Source: Noviherbaspirillum sedimenti (GTDB lineage Bacteria > Pseudomonadota > Gammaproteobacteria > Burkholderiales > Burkholderiaceae_D). From it: a DNA stretch of 64,000 nucleotides. Below are positions 9,093-17,846 of the stretch, piece by piece. The stretch covers positions 1,550,001-1,614,000 of the forward strand of contig NZ_QYUQ01000002.1 in assembly GCF_003590835.1 (NCBI RefSeq), read 5' to 3'. Positions within the stretch are counted from its first letter, which is position 1, and every line of letters starts with the position of its first letter. The notes beneath the pieces were generated by a model. That model ran no database searches, had not been told where the DNA came from, and saw only the letters and a program-made list of their open reading frames with translations. Position numbers and translations under genes: made by a program.

Positions 9093-9848
9093 TCAAACCA
9101 TGCAAAAGCCGCCGTTGATACTCAACACCTGGCCGGTGATCCAGGAGGCGCCGTCGGAGGCCAGGAAGGCCACGGTCGGCGCGATGTCAGCCGGCTTGCC
9201 GATGCGGCGCAGCGGATACTGCTTGACGATCTTGTCGCGGTTGGCAGCCAGGAAATCCGCATCGGAGTGGGCGGTCTCGATCAGGCCCAGTGAAATGGCG
9301 TTGGCAGTAACATTGGCGCGGCCGAGTTCGCGCGCCAGCGATTTCATCAGGGCGATGCCGCCGGCGCGCGCAGCCGCGGCAATCGCCAGGTTGCTCTCGC
9401 CGATGCGCGAGGAATCGCCAGCCAGGGTGATGATGCGGCCGCCGTTCTGCTTGATCATGTGCGGCGCCACCGCGTGGCAGGTATGGATGGTGCCATACAG
9501 GCAAACATCGATCTGCTTGGCCCATTGTTCCGGGGTGGTATTGACGAAACGCTCGTTGATGACGACGCCGGCATTGTTGACGAGGATGTCTACGCTGCCA
9601 AAATCCTTGACGATGGCGTCGACCATGGCTGTGACTTCTTCATACTTACCGACGTTGGCGCGGTAGGCGCGGGCGTTTCCGCCAAGTTTCTTGATCTCGG
9701 CCACCACCGCTTCAGCTTCGGTTGCCGAGCTGTTGTAGTTGACCGCGACGGTAGCGCCTTCGGCCGCCAGCGCCAGGGAAATTTCACGACCGACATCGCG
9801 TCCGGCGCCGGTTACCAGGGCAATCTTGCCATTCAGTTTTGCGTTCAT
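9093..9848 (-). CDS. SDR-fold protein lacking the catalytic Tyr and Lys
   Basis: The 251-residue Rossmann protein of the short-chain dehydrogenase/reductase family has NNAG at 91-94 and a typical C-terminus. The YxxxK active site is absent: the Tyr position is Ala157 and the Lys position Arg161, inside a run of alanines. The cofactor motif TGxxxGxG has Asp18 in place of the middle glycine. The reading frame is intact, so this is not simple decay. Its ATG directly abuts the CoxL stop codon, with the Shine-Dalgarno inside coxL, so the two are translationally coupled. It may have altered chemistry, bind a CoA ester without redox, or be a structural partner. Confidence 0.85.
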   Translation of the reverse strand: MNAKLNGKIALVTGAGRDVGREISLALAAEGATVAVNYNSSATEAEAVVAEIKKLGGNARAYRANVGKYEEVTAMVDAIVKDFGSVDILVNNAGVVINERFVNTTPEQWAKQIDVCLYGTIHTCHAVAPHMIKQNGGRIITLAGDSSRIGESNLAIAAAARAGGIALMKSLARELGRANVTANAISLGLIETAHSDADFLAANRDKIVKQYPLRRIGKPADIAPTVAFLASDGASWITGQVLSINGGFCMV

Positions 9849-12221
9849 TTACATCTCCTTGGTGTTAAGTTTCTGTTTCTGGATTAATTGGAAAAGTCGT
9901 TCCGGCGTTACCGGCAATTCAAAAATTTCGATGCCCAGCGGCGTCAGCGCATCCGAGACGGCATTGGCGATCGCCGCAGGCGCACCGATGGTGCCGCCTT
10001 CGCCCATGCCGCGAAATCCGCCAATGGTGTCCGGCAGGGCCGATTCGACATGCACCACGCGGGTCGCCGGCACTTCCGGCGCCGAGGGTGCGACGTAATC
10101 GACCAGGCTGGCAGTCAGGATCTGGCCGCGCTCGTCGTACACAATTTCTTCGAACAGCGCGGCGCCAATGCCCTGAGCCACCGCGCCATGCGCCTGGCCA
10201 TCGACGATCAGCGGATTGATCATGCGCCCGCAATCCTCTGCCACCAGGTAATCGGTGACGTGGATCATGTAGGTTTCCGGATCGATCTCGACCATCGCGA
10301 TATGCGTGGAGGAACTGGTTGTCCCCCACACAGGGTCGTAGGATTTGGTTTCTTCCAGCACTTCGATCACATCCTTCGGCACCCGCCCCATCTGCGAATA
10401 CACCGCATCGGCGATCTCGGCGATGGTGAGGCTCTTGCCGTTATCGGCTGCGGTCGCCACGCCTTCGCTGATGCTGATATGGGGGGCATGGCTACCCATC
10501 AGGTGGGCGGCGATCCGCTCCAGCTTTTCGCGCAGCGCGCGCGCCGCCAGGGTGCCGGCGCCGCCGGCCAGCACCGCGCTGCGGCTGGCGTAGGTGCCGG
10601 TGCTGTGCGATACCGCAGCGGTGTCGCCATGGATTACCGTAATCTCCTCGAAGCGCGCACCGAGTTCGTCGGCCACTACCTGCGCCAGCGTCGTTTCCAG
10701 CCCCTGGCCGTGCGAGGCGATGCCGAACGAGGCGGTGATCGAACCGCTGGGGTCGATTTTCAGGTTGCAGATCTCGGTGCCGGTATTGATCGGCATGCCG
10801 GGCGAAGCCGAGATCCGCGAGCCGATGCCGGACAACTCGGCATACGAAGAAATGCCGATGCCAACCCAGCGCCCTGCCGCGCGCGCCTCTTCCTGTTTCT
10901 GGCGCAAGGTATCGTAATCGACCGCTTCGCAACCGCTCTCCAGGCATTCGATGAAGCCGGAACGGTCCCAGACGATGCCGGGCGCGGTCTTGTACGGAAA
11001 TTCTTCCGGCTTGATGAGGTTGCGCAGGCGAATTTCTTTCGTATCCAAGCCAAGCTTGTGCGCCGCCATGTCCACCAGGCGCTCCATGACGAAGGTGGAA
11101 GTCGGCCGGCCGACGCCGCGATACGGGCCAGTTGGGGACTTCGACGTCGCCACGCCGCGCACCTTGCCGTGGTAGACCGGCACGCGGTATGGGCCGGGCA
11201 TGAAGCTGATCACCTGCACCGGCTCCAGGCCGGCGGTCCAGGGATAGATCGAGTAGGCGCCGACATCGCCAATGACGTTGGCGCGCAGGCCGAGGATTGC
11301 GCCCTGCTCATCCACGGCCAGTTCGGCATAGACGGTTTCATCGAACGCCTGGCTGGTCGCAGCCAGGTCTTCCATGCGGTCGCCGGTCCACTTCACCGGG
11401 CGGCCGAGGTGGCGCGCCAGCGCGCACACCAGGATTTCTTCGGGATACAGCGAGCCCTTGCCGCCGAAACTGCCGCCGACGTCAGGCGCAACCACCCGCA
11501 GGCGGCTGCCGGGTATGCCGAGAATATCCACCAGCGCGTCGCGCACGATGCCCGGGCTGCCGGTCGAGGAATGCAGCAGCAGCGAGCGCCGGCCCTGGTC
11601 GTATTCGGCCAGGTAGGTGCGGTTTTCCATGGCCAGCGGCGTCTTGCGGTGGAAGCGGAAGCGCGCACCGACCTTGATCGGCGCCTGCGCCATGACTTCA
11701 TCGATGTCGCCGCGACGGAATTCGCGCTTGACCAGGATATTGGTGCCGGCTTCCTCGTGCAGCAGCGGCGCATCCGGCTCGGCTGCGGCTTCCGGATCGA
11801 CCACGTTGGGCAGCAGCTCATAGTCGATCTGGATGTAATCCATTGCATCCTCGGCGATGTAGCGGCTCTCGGCGACTACCGCCACCACCGGCTCGCCGAC
11901 GTAGCGCACCTTGCCGCGCGCCAGCGGGTAAATCGCGGTGGGGTGGTAATCCGGCATCTTGGAGGTGGCATAGATCGGCTTGACCATGCTGTCCATGTGC
12001 TCGGCGGTAAAGATCGCGACGACCCCAGGCAACTCCAGCGCCGCCGCGTAATCGATGCCAACGATGCGGGCATGCGACTGGTCGCTGCGGCGAAAGGCGA
12101 TGTGCAGCAGGTTGGCCACCTGCTTGTCATCGGTATAGCAGCCGTGCCCGGTCAACAGGCGCGGATCTTCCGAGCGCTTGACTGACTTGCCGACCAGTTT
12201 CGACTTGCTTGCGGTTTCCAT
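9849..12221 (-). CDS. Molybdenum hydroxylase large subunit (CoxL/XdhB-type, molybdopterin-binding)
   Basis: The 790-residue catalytic subunit of the xanthine dehydrogenase/aldehyde oxidase family hydroxylates a carbon with water-derived oxygen at a Mo centre. Visible motifs are GGSFGGK (249-255), the active-site loop PYRGVGR (366-372) and the C-terminal catalytic Glu741 in MGEGGTIGAPAAI. The loop resembles form II CoxL (AYRGAGR), not the AYxCSFR of true CO dehydrogenase. The frame extends upstream only through a TTG at 12281; the ATG at 12221 fits the family N-terminus (KSVKRSEDPRLLTG). With CoxM and CoxS it forms the usual L-M-S enzyme. The substrate is probably an (aromatic or heterocyclic) acyl-CoA or aldehyde. 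Confidence 0.93.
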   Translation of the reverse strand: METASKSKLVGKSVKRSEDPRLLTGHGCYTDDKQVANLLHIAFRRSDQSHARIVGIDYAAALELPGVVAIFTAEHMDSMVKPIYATSKMPDYHPTAIYPLARGKVRYVGEPVVAVVAESRYIAEDAMDYIQIDYELLPNVVDPEAAAEPDAPLLHEEAGTNILVKREFRRGDIDEVMAQAPIKVGARFRFHRKTPLAMENRTYLAEYDQGRRSLLLHSSTGSPGIVRDALVDILGIPGSRLRVVAPDVGGSFGGKGSLYPEEILVCALARHLGRPVKWTGDRMEDLAATSQAFDETVYAELAVDEQGAILGLRANVIGDVGAYSIYPWTAGLEPVQVISFMPGPYRVPVYHGKVRGVATSKSPTGPYRGVGRPTSTFVMERLVDMAAHKLGLDTKEIRLRNLIKPEEFPYKTAPGIVWDRSGFIECLESGCEAVDYDTLRQKQEEARAAGRWVGIGISSYAELSGIGSRISASPGMPINTGTEICNLKIDPSGSITASFGIASHGQGLETTLAQVVADELGARFEEITVIHGDTAAVSHSTGTYASRSAVLAGGAGTLAARALREKLERIAAHLMGSHAPHISISEGVATAADNGKSLTIAEIADAVYSQMGRVPKDVIEVLEETKSYDPVWGTTSSSTHIAMVEIDPETYMIHVTDYLVAEDCGRMINPLIVDGQAHGAVAQGIGAALFEEIVYDERGQILTASLVDYVAPSAPEVPATRVVHVESALPDTIGGFRGMGEGGTIGAPAAIANAVSDALTPLGIEIFELPVTPERLFQLIQKQKLNTKEM

Positions 12222-12291
12222 GTCTCGTATGTTCTGTATTGTTCGTTGTGGTGCGGCCGTCCAGGCGGTCCGTATCGTCAAGCCAGCACGA

Positions 12292-13053
12292 CTAGTCGTA
12301 AAACTCTGCGCCCTTTTTCAGGGTTTGCCACTGCGCGTCGTCGTGGCCGAACAGCACCGTGGCGCCGCCTGCTTCGATGCGGCGAATTTCCGCCATCGAT
12401 TTGCTCGACTGCTCGGCATCCCAGGTATTGCGCGGATTGATGTCGCGCTCCAGGTTGTCGCGCATTGCTACCGCGTCCGACGCCAGCAGGAAGGCACCGG
12501 ACTTGTCGAGCGACACCAGGGCCGAGGTCATGCCGGCGGTGTGTCCCGGCACCGGCACCAGCACCACGCGGCCGTCGTTGAACAGGTCGCGCTCGCCGTC
12601 GATGGTTTCCATCGGCATGGGCTGCCGCCAGTCCACCGGCAGGAAGCCGAACTTTTCGGCATCCTCGCGGCGGGCCGCTTCCAGCTCGCGGGCATGGCAG
12701 ATCACCGTGGCCTTCCTGAAAAACTCATTGCAGCCGCAATGGTCGGAATGGAAGTGCGAATTGACCACCACATCGATATCGTCCGGCGTGAAGCCGATGC
12801 TAGCGAGCTGGTCGACTACGTTGTCCTGCGCTCCGGAAATCGGCGCCATGGCGCGGGCCATCGCGCCCCAGCGCCCTTCGGCGTCATGCGCCGTCGAGGG
12901 ATGGCAGCCGGTATCGAACAGGACATTGCCCTGCGGATGGCGCAGCAGGTAGCATGAGACCGGCAGTTCGACCAGCTCGGCGCGGTCGGCTTCCGGCACG
13001 TAGACGCTTTTTTTCATGCGCAGGCGTCCGCCCGACAATACGTGCATTTTCAT
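12292..13053 (-). CDS. Metallo-beta-lactamase-fold lactonase (AHL lactonase/AttM-like)
   Basis: The 253-residue di-zinc hydrolase has HFHSDH at 100-105, PGHTAG with His171, Asp193 and a late GHDD histidine. The N-terminus (LPVSCYLLRHPQGNVLFDTGCHP) is that of the N-acyl-homoserine-lactonase family, which includes the gamma-butyrolactonase AttM/BlcC. The start ATG at 13053 overlaps the CoxS stop by 4 bp (ATGA) with AAGGAG eight bases upstream; the much longer open frame is out of place over CoxS. Its tight coupling to the Mo hydroxylase suggests it opens a lactone made in the pathway rather than quenching quorum signals, but that is inference. Confidence 0.88.
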   Translation of the reverse strand: MKMHVLSGGRLRMKKSVYVPEADRAELVELPVSCYLLRHPQGNVLFDTGCHPSTAHDAEGRWGAMARAMAPISGAQDNVVDQLASIGFTPDDIDVVVNSHFHSDHCGCNEFFRKATVICHARELEAARREDAEKFGFLPVDWRQPMPMETIDGERDLFNDGRVVLVPVPGHTAGMTSALVSLDKSGAFLLASDAVAMRDNLERDINPRNTWDAEQSSKSMAEIRRIEAGGATVLFGHDDAQWQTLKKGAEFYD

Positions 13054-13535
13054 TCCGCGCTCTCCTTGCTGCGTTGCTTGACCAGGCGTACCGCATCGAC
13101 GATGTGCTTGTAGCCGGTACACCGGCACAGGTTGCCGGACAAGCCTTCGCGGATTTCCGCGTCGGATTCCAGCGGATACTTTTGCAGCATGTCGGTGCAG
13201 GTCATCAGCATGCCGGGCGTGCAAAAGCCGCACTGCAGGGCGTGGCACTCGTGGAAGGCTTCCTGCAAGGGGTTGAGCTTGTCGACGCTGCCAAGGCCCT
13301 CGACGGTCTGGATTTTGCAACGGTCGGCCTGCACCGCCAGCATCAGGCAGGAACGCATGCTGTCGCCGTCGACCATGATGGTGCAGGCGCCGCAGATGCC
13401 ATGCTCGCAGCCGACGTGGGTGCCGGTCAGGCCGAGCGTATGGCGCAGGAAATCGGCCAGCAGCAGGCGCGGCTCGACCGCGCGCTCGTACTTGATGCCG
13501 TTGATGACGACGGAAATGTTTTGGGTTTCGATCAT
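13050..13535 (-). CDS. Molybdenum hydroxylase small subunit, 2x[2Fe-2S] (CoxS-type)
   Basis: The 161-residue electron-transfer subunit has the plant-type ferredoxin cysteines in GCEHGICGACTI plus a later Cys, and the C-terminal cluster motif CGFCTPG with CRCTGYKHIVDAV. The ATG at 13535 has AAGGAGA eight bases upstream and overlaps the CoxM stop by 4 bp. It carries electrons from the Mo site to the FAD subunit. Length and motifs are normal for the family. Confidence 0.95.
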   Translation of the reverse strand: MIETQNISVVINGIKYERAVEPRLLLADFLRHTLGLTGTHVGCEHGICGACTIMVDGDSMRSCLMLAVQADRCKIQTVEGLGSVDKLNPLQEAFHECHALQCGFCTPGMLMTCTDMLQKYPLESDAEIREGLSGNLCRCTGYKHIVDAVRLVKQRSKESAE

Positions 13536-14410
13536 GCTGATTCTCCTTGGGCGCGGCGCCATGCCGTGGCAACGGCGCGGCGGGCCAGCACGCCCACCAG
13601 GTGGCGCCGGTAATCGGACGATGCGTGCAGGTCGGTGGCAGGCGCGACCGCCTCGCGCACCGCCTTGACCACATCGTCCAGGGTTTGTTCATCGCAAGCC
13701 TGGTTGAACAGGATGGTTTCGGCGTCATACACGCGCATCGGCGTATCGGCGACCCCCATCACGCCGACCCGCGACTCGGTGACGATGCCGTCCTCGACCT
13801 TCATCACCACGCCGATTGCGGCCAGGGCGAAGTCGCCGGCGCGCCGCGCCACTTCCTCAAACGCCCAGCCGGCCTGCGCAGGCAGCGCCGGCAGGCTGAT
13901 CTCGATGACGATCTCGTCCTCTTCGACCGCAGAGGTCAGCGAGGCTACGAAGAACTCCTCGGCTGGCACGGTGCGCAGCCCCCTGGGCGATGCGAGGATA
14001 ATTTCTGCATCCAGCAGCACCATCATCATCGGCAGTTCGGCGGCCGGATCGGCGTGCGTGATGCTGCCGCCGATGGTGCCGCGGTTACGGATCGCCAGGT
14101 GGGCGACGAACTGCATGGCGTCATGCAATACCGGGAACAGCCGCTTGACCACCGGCGAGGTTTCCAGCGTGTGGTGGCGTGTCAGCGCGCCGATGCGCAG
14201 GGCGCCGTCGGGCTGCTCCTCCAGAAAGCTGAGTTCGGCGATGCGGTTGATGTCGATCAGCACCGACGGACTCAACAAACGGAAGTTCAGCATCGGCATC
14301 AGGCTCTGGCCGCCGGCGATGATCTTGCCGTCGCCCTCTGCCGCGGCCAGCGCCGCCAATGCCTCGTCCAGCGTTTGCGGGCGAACGTAATCGAACTTGG
14401 GGGGTTTCAT
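13532..14410 (-). CDS. Molybdenum hydroxylase FAD-binding medium subunit (CoxM-type)
   Basis: The 292-residue subunit has the FAD-binding motifs of the family: AGGQSLMPML near residue 32 and IRNRGTIGGSITHADPAAELP near residue 107, followed by the CO_deh_flav_C domain. It passes electrons from the iron-sulphur subunit to an external acceptor. It lies 5 bp after the CoxG-crotonase gene and overlaps CoxS by 4 bp. The order M-S-(lactonase)-L, with a hydrolase placed inside the three-subunit set, is unusual. Confidence 0.95.
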   Translation of the reverse strand: MKPPKFDYVRPQTLDEALAALAAAEGDGKIIAGGQSLMPMLNFRLLSPSVLIDINRIAELSFLEEQPDGALRIGALTRHHTLETSPVVKRLFPVLHDAMQFVAHLAIRNRGTIGGSITHADPAAELPMMMVLLDAEIILASPRGLRTVPAEEFFVASLTSAVEEDEIVIEISLPALPAQAGWAFEEVARRAGDFALAAIGVVMKVEDGIVTESRVGVMGVADTPMRVYDAETILFNQACDEQTLDDVVKAVREAVAPATDLHASSDYRRHLVGVLARRAVATAWRRAQGESA

Positions 14411-14415
14411 GCTGT

Positions 14416-15924
14416 TTACTTCCCGAGGAATACCGGCTGGCGTTTTTTGACAAAATCCTGGCGCGCATCACGGTAGTCGTCGCTGGCGACCGCGCGCTCC
14501 ACCACGTGGCGCACGGTGGCATTGTCGAGCGTCCCCATGCCCATCGCCAGGCCATTCAGCATGACCTTGGTGCCGGAGATGGTCAGCGGCGCATTGTCGG
14601 CCATGACGGCGGCAAACGACTTGGCTGCGCGCATCGGATCGGCCGCCACGCGATCGACGAAGCCGATGCTGTGCCCTTCCTCGGCACCGAACTTGCGCGC
14701 CGAGTAGAGAATGCGCTTGGCGTTGGCGATACCGACCAGCGCCAGCAGGCGCTGCGTGCCGCGCACGCCATAGACGATCGACAGGCGCGCCGCCGGAATG
14801 CCGAACTGCGCGGCGCTGGCGGCAACCCGGAAGTCGCATGACATCGCCAGGTGGCAGGCGCCGCCCATGCAAAAACCATTGACGACCGCAATGGTCGGCT
14901 TGGGGGTGGCGGCGATGGCGTCGCAGCAGTCATCCACCGCAACTTCATATTCCACGCCCTGCTCGACCGAGGCGCGCACCTGGCCGAATTCGGCGATATC
15001 CGCGCCGGCGCTGAAATTGCCGCCGGCGCCGGTGAGGATGATGGCGCGCACCTGCGGATCGCGGCCGAGTTCGGTGAAGATGCGGCCAAGGTCGCGCCAC
15101 ATCTGCAAGGACACGGCATTGCGCTGTTTGGGGCGGTTCAGGGTAACGATGGCCGCCTTGTGGCGCACGCCGGCGCGTGCCGGCGCCTTGCTCGCAGCTT
15201 GCGCGGGCTTGGCGCCACCCAGCAATCTCGACAGCCAGCCGCCGGATGCGGCCGGCGCCACGACCTGCAGCTCATCCTCTTCCTGCACATCGATCAGATC
15301 CACCAGAATGTCGTCGGAGCTCGACAGCGCGCCGCCGGTGACGGCGGCAGCAGGCGCCGCCACGGTCACGGCCAGGGAGGCAGCCGGCGCGACAGTTACA
15401 GGGGGGGCCGAAGCTGTCGCCGGCGCCGCTGCAGGAGTTGTGACCGGAGCCGGTGCTGCAACTGCAGCAGGGAGCGCACCGGTACGGCTCTGGATGGCTT
15501 CGTTAAAGCTGGCGAAGAACTGGTCGGCCATTTTGCGGGCGGTGGAGTCGATCATGCGCGAGCCGAGCTGGGCGATCTTGCCGCCGATATTCGCCGCCAC
15601 GCCATAGCGCAGCAGGGTCGAAGGCCCCTCGGATTCGAGCTGCACCGTGATTTCCGCCTTGGCGAAACCGGCCACGCCGCCCTGCCCCTCGCCGATCAGG
15701 CGATAGCTTTCCGGCGCCGCGACATCCGCCAGCGTCACCTTGCCGGAAAACTTCGCCTTGATCGGCCCGACCTTGACCACTACCAGCGACACCATCTCGG
15801 TATCCGAAAGTTTTTCCAGCGATTCACAACCGGGGATGCAGGCTTGCAGCACTTCCGGATCATTCAATGCTTCCCACACCACCTCGCGCCTGGCTTCCAG
15901 GCGGATCTCGTCATTCATTTCCAT
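14416..15924 (-). CDS. CoxG/SRPBCC domain fused to a crotonase-fold domain with altered active site
   Basis: This is a single 502-residue frame. Residues 1-145 are a CoxG-type SRPBCC domain (IPGCESLEKL; GEGQGGVAGFAKAEI; GGKIAQLGSRMIDSTARKMA). Residues 150-250 are an Ala/Pro/Val-rich linker. Residues 250-502 are an enoyl-CoA hydratase/isomerase (crotonase) domain. CoxG proteins aid maturation or membrane anchoring of CO-dehydrogenase-type enzymes. The oxyanion-hole segments are present (SAGADI at 305-310; GGA at 354-356). The two catalytic glutamates of hydratases are replaced: His358 in GGACHLAM and Ala378 in FGIPAA. Hydration is therefore unlikely; hydrolysis, decarboxylation or lactone chemistry is possible (compare HmfE of furoate degradation). 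A second in-frame ATG lies at 15918. Confidence 0.88.
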   Translation of the reverse strand: MEMNDEIRLEARREVVWEALNDPEVLQACIPGCESLEKLSDTEMVSLVVVKVGPIKAKFSGKVTLADVAAPESYRLIGEGQGGVAGFAKAEITVQLESEGPSTLLRYGVAANIGGKIAQLGSRMIDSTARKMADQFFASFNEAIQSRTGALPAAVAAPAPVTTPAAAPATASAPPVTVAPAASLAVTVAAPAAAVTGGALSSSDDILVDLIDVQEEDELQVVAPAASGGWLSRLLGGAKPAQAASKAPARAGVRHKAAIVTLNRPKQRNAVSLQMWRDLGRIFTELGRDPQVRAIILTGAGGNFSAGADIAEFGQVRASVEQGVEYEVAVDDCCDAIAATPKPTIAVVNGFCMGGACHLAMSCDFRVAASAAQFGIPAARLSIVYGVRGTQRLLALVGIANAKRILYSARKFGAEEGHSIGFVDRVAADPMRAAKSFAAVMADNAPLTISGTKVMLNGLAMGMGTLDNATVRHVVERAVASDDYRDARQDFVKKRQPVFLGK

Positions 15925-15977
15925 GGTTCTTGTCCCATTTCGTTGCAGCCAGTGCGTTATTTTTTGCTGGATCAGGC

Positions 15978-16427
15978 CTAAGTGGACGCCGGCGTCCGCA
16001 AAGGCTCCAGCGCATTGCGCAGCGCCTGCGGCAGCGCCGTCGGCCGGTTGCTCGCGCGGTCCACATAAACATGCACAAAATGTCCCTGGGCCGCGGCAAC
16101 ATCGTCATCGTTGCGAAAAATACCGAGTTCATAGCGCACGCTGCTGTTGCCGAGATGAGCAACCCGCACGCCGACATGAATCGTGTCGGGGAACGCCGTC
16201 GAGCTGAAATAACGGCACTGGGTTTCGACCACCAGGCCGATCACGTCGGATTTGCCGATATCGAGCGCGCCCTGGCCAATCAGGTACGCGTTGACCGCCG
16301 TGTCGAAATACGAGTAATAGACGACATTGTTGACATGACCGTAGACGTCGTTATCCATCCAGCGCGTGGTGATCTGGTGGAAATGGGCAAATGCGGCACG
16401 GGATTCCGGGGATTTTTTTTCGCTCAC
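15978..16427 (-). CDS. Acyl-CoA thioesterase, 4HBT/YbgC-like hotdog fold
   Basis: The 149-residue single-hotdog protein has the YbgC/4-hydroxybenzoyl-CoA thioesterase signature [16 protein letters not shown], in which the Asp is the likely nucleophile or base. It starts with GTG, overlapping the alcohol dehydrogenase stop by 4 bp (GTGA), so it is translationally coupled. In this operon it may release a product from CoA or rescue trapped CoA from dead-end thioesters, as PaaI and PaaY do in the phenylacetate pathway. Confidence 0.88.
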   Translation of the reverse strand: MSEKKSPESRAAFAHFHQITTRWMDNDVYGHVNNVVYYSYFDTAVNAYLIGQGALDIGKSDVIGLVVETQCRYFSSTAFPDTIHVGVRVAHLGNSSVRYELGIFRNDDDVAAAQGHFVHVYVDRASNRPTALPQALRNALEPLRTPAST

Positions 16428-17575
16428 AATACCGCCTCGTAAATGGCAAGCGCGTCGTCGTAACCGATCTCGCGCGGGTTGTTGATAAGTAACCGGGTTT
16501 GCTTCATGGCGTCTTCCGCCAGTTGGGCCAGATCGGCTTGCTTGATGCCGACTTGCGACAGACGCGTTTGCAAGCCGAGTTCGACCGGCAGTTGCGCCAG
16601 GTTATTGACCAGCGCCTGGGCTTTTTCGCGGGCGCTGCCGAAGGCGCCCGGCGCCACAATGGCGGCCAGTTCGCCGTACAACTCCTGGGCTTGTCTGGCA
16701 TTAAATTGCAGCACGGCCGGCAATACCAGAGAATTCGACAAGCCATGCGGCACATGGAAGCGCGCACCGACCGGATAGGCTAGCGCATGCACGCCCGCCA
16801 CCGGCGCATTGGCGAATGCCATGCCAGCCAGCATGGCACCCAGCAGCATGTTGTGGCGCGCCTCGCGGTTGCCGCCATTGCGGCAGGCTTCATGGATATT
16901 GCCGCACAACAGGCGCAGCGCTTCGCGCGCCAGGCAATCGGAAACCGGGTTTTTCAGGCGTTTGCTGGTATACGCCTCGATCGCATGCACGATTGCATCC
17001 ACACCCGTGGCGGCGGTGACTTGCGGCGGCAGGCCAAGGGTGAGGTCGGCATCCAGCACAGCCCAGTCCGGCACGATCACCGGCGTCACCACGCCCTTCT
17101 TTTCGCCCGCGCCGGTGGTGACGATGGAGATCGGCGTGACTTCCGAACCGGTGCCCGCAGTGGTCGGCAACAGGATCAGCGGCAGGCGCGGGCCCCTGGC
17201 TTGGCCCACGCCATAGATATTTGCCAGATTTTCCTTGCCGACCGCCAGCAACGCCACCAGCTTGGCCACATCCATCGAACTGCCGCCGCCGAGTCCGATG
17301 ACGCCATCGGCATTGACGCTTCTGGCGGCAGCGGTGGCGGCAGTGATCACCGCTTCCGGCGGATCGGCCTGCACCTCGGTGTAAACGGTGACAGCAATAC
17401 CACTGGCCGCCAGGCCCTGCAGCGCGGGCGCCAGCAAGCCCGCCTGCTCGACACCCTTGTCGGTGACCAGCAATACCGAACGGCAACCAAGTCCTGCCGC
17501 CAACTCGCCGACCCGCGCGGAACTGCCTGGCCCGACCAGGCTGGAACGCGGGGACTGAAATTCGAAAGTCTGCAT
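16424..17575 (-). CDS. Iron-containing alcohol dehydrogenase / maleylacetate reductase family
   Basis: The 383-residue group III dehydrogenase has [10 protein letters not shown] (NAD(P) binding) and [14 protein letters not shown]. The metal ligands are visible in VLDADLTLG (Asp), [17 protein letters not shown] and HVPHGLSNS (His residues). The ATG at 17575 has a perfect AAGGAG seven bases upstream; the open frame beyond it is not coding. It is first in the long minus-strand series and has a paralogue at 31582-32736. Possible roles are oxidation of an alcohol, 4-hydroxybutyrate or lactaldehyde-type substrate, or maleylacetate reduction; the family alone does not decide. Confidence 0.88.
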   Translation of the reverse strand: MQTFEFQSPRSSLVGPGSSARVGELAAGLGCRSVLLVTDKGVEQAGLLAPALQGLAASGIAVTVYTEVQADPPEAVITAATAAARSVNADGVIGLGGGSSMDVAKLVALLAVGKENLANIYGVGQARGPRLPLILLPTTAGTGSEVTPISIVTTGAGEKKGVVTPVIVPDWAVLDADLTLGLPPQVTAATGVDAIVHAIEAYTSKRLKNPVSDCLAREALRLLCGNIHEACRNGGNREARHNMLLGAMLAGMAFANAPVAGVHALAYPVGARFHVPHGLSNSLVLPAVLQFNARQAQELYGELAAIVAPGAFGSAREKAQALVNNLAQLPVELGLQTRLSQVGIKQADLAQLAEDAMKQTRLLINNPREIGYDDALAIYEAVL

Positions 17576-17648
17576 GTAATCTCCTTCTTTATTCTTTGGC
17601 GGGGGTGTCTCATGGGCCCCGGATACTGCGGATTTTCCGCGCTTCGTA

Positions 17649-17665
17649 ACTTGCATAACTAAACT
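17649..17665 (+). promoter_or_regulatory. Putative HxlR-regulator operator, copy O3
   Basis: The site reads ACTTGCATAACTAAACT, identical to O1/O2 over CTTGCATAA. It lies about 75 bp upstream of the alcohol dehydrogenase start in the 271-bp divergent region. Confidence 0.45.
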
Positions 17666-17761
17666 ATACACAGCAGCAATTGCCTTTGCAAGCAACTCGA
17701 AAAATATTTTTTCATCCTACTAAAACAGGGATTTTCAGCCACCACCCCCTTTACTTTAAAT

Positions 17762-17778
17762 ACTTTCATAACTAGACT
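17762..17778 (+). promoter_or_regulatory. Putative HxlR-regulator operator, copy O4
   Basis: The site reads ACTTTCATAACTAGACT, matching O3 in 15 of 17 positions in the same orientation. It lies about 70 bp upstream of the XdhC-like gene. O3 and O4 thus each sit near one of the two divergent promoters. Confidence 0.4.
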
Positions 17779-17846
17779 TGTTACTGGCAGAGCGGATATA
17801 CGGCGAATTCAGCCAGGCCCGCAGACACGACACGCAAGGGAAACTC

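Noticed and set aside
9888..12185. Long plus-strand frame of 765 codons opposite coxL
   Set aside because: It is an antisense shadow of a conserved enzyme with all motifs on the minus strand; composition is rich in Arg/His/Gln as shadows are.
12288..12299. 12-bp palindrome ACGACTAGTCGT as an operator
   Set aside because: It covers the end of the lactonase gene, occurs once and has no promoter next to it.
9849..14410. CO dehydrogenase (coxMSL) for carboxydotrophy
   Set aside because: The active-site loop is PYRGVGR, not AYxCSFR, and the gene order and neighbours (synthetase, lactonase) fit an organic substrate.
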